From Cryptomeria japonica (taxonomy: Eukaryota; Streptophyta; Pinopsida; Cupressales; Cupressaceae), in contig NC_081409.1 of the NCBI RefSeq assembly GCF_030272615.1, positions 472,684,573-472,748,572 on the forward strand: 64,000 bases of DNA, given 5' to 3'. Shown piece by piece: positions 57,451 through 64,000 of this stretch (its first letter is position 1; the number at the start of each line of letters is the position of its first letter). The notes beneath the pieces were generated by a model. The model was given only the letters and a program-made list of their open reading frames with translations. It did not search any database and was not told where the DNA came from. The translations under genes and the position numbers were made by a program.

Positions 57451-60400
57451 ATGAAGATTGTTTCTTGGAACATAAGGGGACTTAATAATCCCCACAAGCA
57501 TGATATTATTAGGAATATGATTAGGGATATTAAACCTGACATTTTTCTTATTCAAGAAACTAATATAAGTAGAGAAAAGGTTGAAGCTTTGAATTTCTTT
57601 AAATCTAGTAGCATCTGTGGTGGTAGCTCTGAAGGTGCCTCTAGAGGCATTGCAACAATCTAGAATCTCAATAGTGTTAGAGATCAAGTGCTTATTCAAG
57701 AGAGAAATTTTTCTTGCATTAAGTTTGAGCATTTAAAGGATGACACTCCTCACAAAAATATATGCTCCCAATACCTTGAAAGCCAGAAGAAAGTTTTGGA
57801 AAAAACTTATGGAAATAAGGGACACCTTCAAGAACCTTAGTTGGCTGGTCATGGGAGACTTCAATACCCCATTGATAGAGGAGGAAAAATTTGGTGGATG
57901 CCACTCTTAGCTAGATAGTAGACTAGCCCTCATGGATTTTATAAACACTTGGGCCCTTAATGATGTGGAGATGCAGGGTTTCAACTACACTTGGACTAAT
58001 AGGAGGGTTGGAAATGACCTTATTCAAGTTCTCCTTGACAGCGCTCTTATAACTGATGATTGGTTCTGACATTATTTCTTCTCTCTATCTACTCACATTC
58101 GTGTTGGGTCTGACCACTACCCTATAACTCTTATTGCTGACCCTATCAACAGGAGAAGGTATTTTCCCTTTAGGTTTGAAAAAATGTGGACTTTACATCC
58201 GGATTTTACTCATAAAATTCAAGAATGGTAGAACATTTAAGTTGAGGGTACTTCCATGTATAGAGTTGTGAAGAAACTTAAAAGAATAAAAGATAACATA
58301 AGGACCTAGAATAAATCCATCTTTGGGAATATTTTTGAGGCCAAAGGAAAAATTCAGGAAGACCTCAACAAAATTCAGGTCCAAATCCAAAAGGATGGAT
58401 TCTCTACTGTGACAATTACAGAAGAAAATGAGTTCCTCAACAGATACCATGATATCATTGCTAAAGAAGAAGCTTTTTGGAAGTAGAGATCTAGATGTAT
58501 TTGGCTGAAGGAAGGGGATAAGAATACCAGATTCTTCCATATGTCCACTATCAAACACAAAGCTGCTAATAAGATTAAAAAAATGATGGTGGACAATGTC
58601 GAGCTGGTCAAGGAGGAGGAGATTAGAAATGAGGCAAAAAATTTCTTCTCTGATCTTCTTTGTAGGGTTCGGAGCTTGGATGATGATGTTCAAAATGCCT
58701 TCCTCCAGAACATTCCTTGCCTTATTGATGAGCATAAGAATTCTCTTTTGACTTCCATCCCTTCAGACTTGGAGATCAGAAATGTTGTCTTTTGTTTTGA
58801 GGGCAATAAAGCTCTTGGACCTAATGGCTTCCCTATGTTCTTCTTCCAAGAGTTCTGGGATATTGTTGGGAAAGATGTCTCCAATGGGGTTAAAGAATTT
58901 TTTGGGGCAAGAAAATTACTAAAAGAAATTAATGGCACCTTCATTGCTTTGATCCCCAAAATTCAAGGAGCTAACTCCATGGATAAGTTTAGGCCTATTA
59001 GTTTATGCAGCTCTTTCTATAAGATAATTTCCAAGGTCCTCACCTCCAGACTCTTGAATTTCCTTCCCTCTTTGAACAGTCTTCAATAGAATGGTTTTGT
59101 GCCAGGAAGGCAAATTCTTGATTCCATCATTACTATCCATGAATATTCATTCCCTTTTTATGACCAAGAAGCAGGATTTTATTCTTAAGCTTGATCTCTC
59201 TAAGGCTTATGACTGGGTGGATTGGTCTTTCCTCATGGAGGTTCTCTTGGCTTTTGGCTTCTCTAACAAATGTGTAGACCTCTTCAAGAAGCTTATCTCC
59301 TTCACCTCCTTTGTTTTTCTTGTTAACGACTCCCCCTCCCCTTTCTTTAAAGCCTCCAGAGGTTTGAGGCAAGGGGATCCCATCTCCCCAATTCTCTTCA
59401 TCATAATGGCTGAATGCTTTGGAAGGTACATGGGAAGCATGGTGACTAGAGGTATCTTTAAAGGTCTTCAACCCTCTTCTGCTGATCACACCTGCTTCCA
59501 CAGGCAATTTGTGGATGACACCATCATTGTGGGGGATTCAAGTATTTTGGAAGCCAGAACCATGAAGGACACCCTGTGCAAGTTTGTGTCTGGTTCTATT
59601 CAGCTTATCAATTGGGTTAAAAGTGAAGTGTTTTTCATCAACACTCTCAAGAGAAGACAATATAGAATTAGTAGAATTCTGGAATGTCGGATTGCTGATC
59701 TCCCTACTAGCTAACTTGGCTTCCCCCTGGGCATATCTCCCCCTGATTCCTTTTGGAGATCTTTGGTGGACAAATTTTAGAGAAAGCTTGTTGGTTGGAA
59801 AGGTTCTCTCTTAAGTCAAGTTGGGAAGTTAGAACTTCTTAAAGTATCCCTTCAAAGCATTCCTATTTATGCTCTTAGTCTCTTCAGAATCCCAATTATG
59901 TATGCTGATGCTATTGAAAAAATCCAAAAAATAATTCTTTAGTCCTGGGTTGAGGAAAAGAAGAGAATGGCTTTAGTGGCTTGGGATAAGGTTTGTATAT
60001 CGAAAAGAAAGGGTGTTCTAGGTCCGAGGAGAATTGGGAGTCTCAATGAAGCTCTTTTATCTAAATAGATTTGGAGATTGTTCCACTCTGATAGTGAGTG
60101 GTGTGAAATTTTGAGAAGTAAGTATCCTCTCCTGTCTTCATCTCTTTTCTCTTTCATCAATTCTGATTTCAATATCAATGGATCTCACATTTGGAACCAT
60201 GCTTCTAAGTGTAAAGACAACATCGCCAAAGGGGTTAAATGGAGAGTTAGTAATGGTAGGAAAGACAGATTTTGGGAAGATCCCTGGTTGCTTGATAAGC
60301 CTTTTCTGTAAATCCCTGATTGGGCCCCTTTTGTTGCCCCTTGTAAAGGAATTTTTGGTTCCTTGGTTGGGGGTACTGGATAGGTGAAAAATGGAAAAAT

Positions 60401-61645
60401 ATTGAAGGTATACACCCTGGCCTCATCAATCTCAAGAAACACTTGTTTTTTGCTTGGCTGAATAATGAAGAAGATATTCTTATTTGGAAATTTGAGCCTA
60501 AAGACAACCTTACTATTTCTTCTATCTATGGACTGCTGACTCTGGCCCCCTAAGAGAACCCCTTCTGGTCTAAAGCTTGGATTAAGGGTCTTATTATGAA
60601 GATCAATATCTTCTACTGGACTATTCTCCAAAACAAAATTTTGACACTAGACAACCTGAAGATTAGAGGTTTTAATCTCCCCAATAGGTGTGTTTTGTGT
60701 CATGAGGAGGAAGAGTTTGTGGACCACTTGGCTATTCATTGTTCTTTCACTGTCTCTATTTGGGAAAGCTTTCTTAAGAATTTTTGTATGGAATGGGTGT
60801 TTTCTAACTCTATTCAAGATTTGTTCCATTCTTGGAGTTACCATTGGTCTAATCCCTCTTTGAGAACTTTGTGGCAGCTCTCTCTTCCTCACATCCTGTG
60901 GGGGATTTTGAAAGAAAGGTACAACTCCATCTTTAGGGATACTTCTCTCCCCTAGGCTATTGTTTTTTAGAAAACTCAAAGGGAAATAGTGGAGAACATC
61001 AGGATCACTGGAGAACCTTGCAATCATGTTAATTGCCTGGAAGCTCACATCCCCAATTCCTCGAACTTGAAGAGTGTTGTTAGGATTAATTCTAAACAAA
61101 GTAAGAGACTTGAAGCTAAATGGTACTCTCCCCCTCATGGATGGTTCAAAATCAACTTTGACTATGTTGCTAAAGGCAATCCTAGACCAACAGGATGTGG
61201 TGCAATTCTAAGAGATGAAAATGGCATTTGTAAGGACATTGTTGTTGTTCCTATAGGTTGCCAAACTAACCACATCGTGGAAGCCATGGATTCTATCCAA
61301 GGCATCCTTCTGGATAAAAGGTGGAGTTTTCCTTACCTCTGGATCGAGGGGGACTCTAATAATATCATTAACTACCTTAAAGGAATTACTAAGCCCTCAT
61401 GGACTATCAACAATATCATTAAGATTGCTAGGGATCTTATTAAAACCTTTGATAAATGATTTATCTCTCACATTTATCATGAAGCAAATGGCCCCGTTGA
61501 CTGGGCAACTAAGGTGGCGGTCACTCACGACAACATGATTACCTAGAAGGGTGAAGAGGATCTCCTTAATGATGCCAGATCGATCATTTCCATGGATCGA
61601 TATAACTGCACCTCAAAGATTTTAAATGAATTATATAATGATTAA
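57451..61645 (+). pseudogene. LINE ORF2: endonuclease - reverse transcriptase - zinc finger - RNase H
   Basis: It starts at ATG 57451. The apurinic-type endonuclease has WNIRGLN, LIQET, MGDFN (~57855) and GSDHYP (~58110), so its catalytic Asn, Glu, Asp and His are visible. RT follows: WLKEGDKNTRFFH (~58500), FRPISLC (~58990), motif A LDLSKAYDWVDW (~59200), SRGLRQGDPISPILF (~59355) and catalytic FVDD (~59509). The zf-RVT finger RCVLCHEEEEFVDHLAIHC is near 60690. RNase H has FDYVAKGNPRPTGCGA (~61160), an IVEAM Glu, a GDSNNI Asp and a late HEANGPVDWATK His region. It ends at TAA 61643-61645. At ~1,398 codons it has full family length. Frame changes lie near 57750, 59150 and 60380, plus many stops. 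It would perform target-primed reverse transcription. Confidence 0.9.
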
Positions 61646-61649
61646 TAAC

Positions 61650-63539
61650 ATGACTTGGAGGGCTAGTATTAATTATTATTGTGTCAATACCAATAATGAT
61701 AAGATGAATGCCACCTTCTCCCATGCTTTCTAGGTTTTTGGGGTCGCTTCTAGAGATTTCTTTCCTGTAGCTATCTACAACTCTCAATTTTTTGGTTTGA
61801 GCTATGAAATCATGGGAGGTAACAAGCATCGCTACGAGCCCAATAATTGTAAGGAATGGAAAAAAAAGGAGGAAATCTGAATTATCTTGTAGAAGGGCGG
61901 GCTAACAAAGTATATGGAAAGACTCCATGGGAGGGATGCTAAAATCACTAAGTTTTTCAGCAAAAATTGGAGGAAGGGCACCCTGAAGATGGGAGATCAA
62001 ACTATCACTATTGACGAAGACCTCATTGCTCAGGTGATAGGTCTCTGGAGGGAGGGTAGTAATTTTTACAGGGACATAAATCTTAGCAAGGAGGCCATCA
62101 AGCGATACCCTAAAACTACTAAGGAGAAGAAGCACCTAGTTAAGCTTAGAAAGACCTACTACCCTCCCAGGGATTTTGCTAAGCCTTGGAGGGAGGTTAT
62201 GTTTGCAATAATGTGCTACATCACTCTGGATGGTAGATTTACCAAAGTTTATGGCTACCATTTTGTGTTGCTCAACCATTTCAGATATGAAGACAAAGTT
62301 AACATACCTTATTTCCTTATTTGCTCGATGAATACCACTATCAAAGCCCATAGAGAGAACCCCAAGGGAGACACTGCTATGCACCAAGGTCTTATGGTTC
62401 TAATATATGATCATATTAAAGCTAATCAAATCGCCCTTCCCCAACTTTCCATCTCTGATTCTAAGGAGGAAGGGTCAAACTCTGATTTTTCTGTGGGTGA
62501 GGATTCTGGCAATGATTCAAAAAGTGAGACTAAGGAGAGTCTGAAGGACTCTGAGGTTGAATTTGGTAAGAAAAGAAAACAGGTGAGCAATAAGCCATCC
62601 TCTTCTAAGGGCAAGAAAAAAAGAAAATAGAAGGTCTTCCAAATTCACTCTTCCTCCTTGGAAGAGGTCTTTGAGGACTCTGAAAAGGATGACTCTCCGT
62701 CCCCTCGGAAGAAGAAACCTAAATCTTCCTTTCAAAAAAGGAAAAAGCAGAAAAGGCAGGGCAATTTCAAGTTGGAGTCAAAAGACAAAGAGCATAGCAA
62801 GGATTCTAATGCGGACCAAAAAGTTGAGGAGGAGATTACGGGGGATGGTTTCAACCAGAGTGTTGGTGGTGATGTCGATCAGATTATCAGTGGAGAAGTT
62901 CCCAAAACTTATTAGGCCATGGTTGGTGAAAAAAGCCCCCCTTTAAACCCTTTTTTTGAGAGTTTGAATGGGTTTGTGGATACCATCGACTGGCTCATAA
63001 ATAATCACAAGAAAGTTGTGGAGGTAAACAAGAAACTGAGTCATAGGGTTCAAATTATGGAGACAATCAGCATCGGTGAAGGTAAATCCATGGCTGAATA
63101 TGTTGATGATTTGGGAAAGACTATTGCCAGAGCTGAAGAGATTATGGATGCCTTCAACCCAAGGTTTGAGCAAGTGGAGAAGGTCCTGGAGGAAATTAAA
63201 AATAATGACACTGCTAGGGACCAAAGAATGGTGGATGCTGAAAAAAGACTCAACAAAATCGATACCTGTCTTAGAAGCATTATTGAACAAAGTTATAACA
63301 TTCTAAAGGCCTCAACTGACACCATCAAAATCTTGATCAGTAAGCTAGAGAATGAGAAGGGATCCATGGAGTATAAACCTAACATGGAAGGCATGGGAGA
63401 TGTGCAAGGACCAAGAACGAGGACCAGAGGCAAGAAGAGGGAGAAAAAGACAAACAAGGAAATCGAAGAGCTCAAAGTTGCTTCAGAAAATTATGACCTA
63501 TTGGTCATCAAGGCTGTTGATCTTCTTAAGTCCATGTAG
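61650..63539 (+). pseudogene. LINE ORF3: additional protein of unknown function
   Basis: The frame opens at ATG 61650, four bases after the ORF2 stop, and stays in one frame for 630 codons to TAG 63537-63539. It is interrupted by five stops (TAG, TGA, TAG, TAG at 62628, TAG at 62913). The part from 61914 is open for 238 codons. It has a compact domain (codons ~90-260) with FFSKNWRKGTLKMG, TITIDEDLIAQVIGL, LVKLRKTYYPP, YITLDGRFTKVYGYHF and LLNHFR, then an acidic Ser-rich tract, a Lys-rich tract that may be a nuclear localisation signal, and a C-terminal coiled coil (~62960-63350). No enzyme motif is visible. Plant L1 elements normally end after ORF2. I recall similar proteins annotated as hypothetical in conifers, but cannot verify this here. 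It may assist RNP or chromatin targeting; that is speculation. Confidence 0.75.
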
Positions 63540-63730
63540 GTGTTGTTAGCCGACTAGGTCTTTTTCTGGATTTTTATGCTTTGTTGTTCCTAGTCTTTTG
63601 ATGTTCATTCGGATTACTGGCCTTCTTGCCAATCTTTTGTATTTTGTCATTATGTTGGTCTAGTTGTTCTTTCTTCTATTCTTTTTGTCAAACGTTTCAG
63701 GTCCTTAAAACTTGTTTTCTAATTAATCAA
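63540..63730 (+). other. LINE 3' untranslated region
   Basis: This T-rich stretch ends TTCTAATTAATCAAAA just before the right target-site copy. No clear poly(A) signal or long tail is kept. Confidence 0.6.
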
Positions 63731-63749
63731 AACAGAGAAAATGAGTGCA
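63731..63749 (+). repeat. LINE target-site duplication, right copy
   Basis: It is identical to 55645-55663 over 19 bp. Confidence 0.88.
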
Positions 63750-64000
63750 GAAGAAAACAATTGTTTTCACGACAAGATTTTAAAAACCCCAAAAGAAAAA
63801 TGAAACCCTAGCCTTTCAATTAGCCAATGGGAATATTTCGTTTAAAATATTTCCCCCTCTCAACTTAACAATATAATAACTTATCTTTCCTATTTCTTTT
63901 ATGGGATTTCAAAAATCAACTTGAAATAAAAATCACAACATTATTAAAACATTAAAATATAATAGATAGGGTAATTATTTATTATTTACCATTATTATCA
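63750..64000. other. AT-rich flank of the LINE
   Basis: I see no gene, repeat or regulatory element in it. Confidence 0.4.

Larger units (their letters stand above)
55664..63730 (+). mobile_element. L1-type LINE with three ORFs
   Basis: This 8.07 kb non-LTR retrotransposon lies between perfect 19-bp direct repeats. Order: ORF1 (55664-57355), ORF2 (57451-61645), ORF3 (61650-63539), 3' UTR ending ATTAATCAAAA with only a very short A tail. The duplication encloses all three ORFs, so ORF3 belongs to the element. The left junction coincides with the ORF1 ATG, so the 5' UTR is absent and the copy is probably slightly 5'-truncated. All ORFs carry stops; ORF2 also has about three frameshifts. RNase H after the RT places it with the plant L1 subgroup that acquired this domain. 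Confidence 0.9.

Noticed and set aside
58193-59507. Antisense ORFs of up to 180 codons in the LINE
   Set aside because: The sense strand encodes clear endonuclease and RT motifs at the same place; the antisense frames have none.

Overview
This 64 kb window is nuclear DNA from a large plant genome. It is built almost entirely of nested, decayed retrotransposons, and I found no host gene, tRNA, rRNA or CRISPR array. The long-LTR elements, nesting within nesting, and the L1-type LINE with an RNase H domain suggest a gymnosperm, probably a conifer. That is inference; no host marker gene is present to prove it.

Layout, oldest to youngest. (1) A Ty3/gypsy element (G, minus strand) gives the framework: gag-protease-RT-RNase H at 33340-30371 and a long 5' LTR reaching 53543. 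(2) Element A (minus) sits in the RNase H region of G, with its 5' LTR at 29427-30365 and its 3' end beyond base 1. Element B (plus, 34541-52120) sits in the LTR of G. (3) A is itself split by three insertions: a 4.2 kb solo LTR (S, 23430-27597), a 12.6 kb gag-only element with 4.4 kb LTRs (E, 10599-23159), and element F (1569-9600). B is split by element C (minus, 36298-47025). C in turn carries an internally deleted element D (42157-43982) and a probable solo LTR H (39411-40905). Excising the insertions rejoins the host reading frame cleanly at three sites (S in A, E in A, D in C). Target-site duplications are visible for F, S, B, C and D, and a decayed one for E.

Elements A, B, C, D and F form one group. 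They share a tRNA-iMet-type primer binding site, repeated AAAGGGGGAGA polypurine tracts as in Sireviruses (Ty1/copia), and PPT-adjacent 3' LTRs. A, B, C and F also carry an ORF1 for a coiled-coil, CCHC zinc-knuckle Gag. A, B, C and F carry, and D keeps the end of, a long ORF2 of about 1,000-1,080 codons where pol should be. None shows reverse transcriptase, integrase or protease. They look like non-autonomous elements that keep a gag-like and an unknown (possibly env-like) gene and would depend on enzymes supplied in trans.

From 53544 to 55644 there is non-coding sequence with an almost perfect 393-bp tandem duplication and a palindromic minisatellite. An 8.1 kb LINE follows (55664-63730, plus strand), bounded by a perfect 19-bp target-site duplication. 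Besides ORF1 (DUF4283-like plus degenerate knuckle) and ORF2 (endonuclease-RT-zinc finger-RNase H), it carries a third ORF (61650-63539) starting four bases after the ORF2 stop. This LINE ORF3 and the LTR-element ORF2 are the two least familiar protein families in the window. Nearly all coding sequences are broken, and premature stops are strikingly biased to TAG, as expected from decay of methylated CHG sites.
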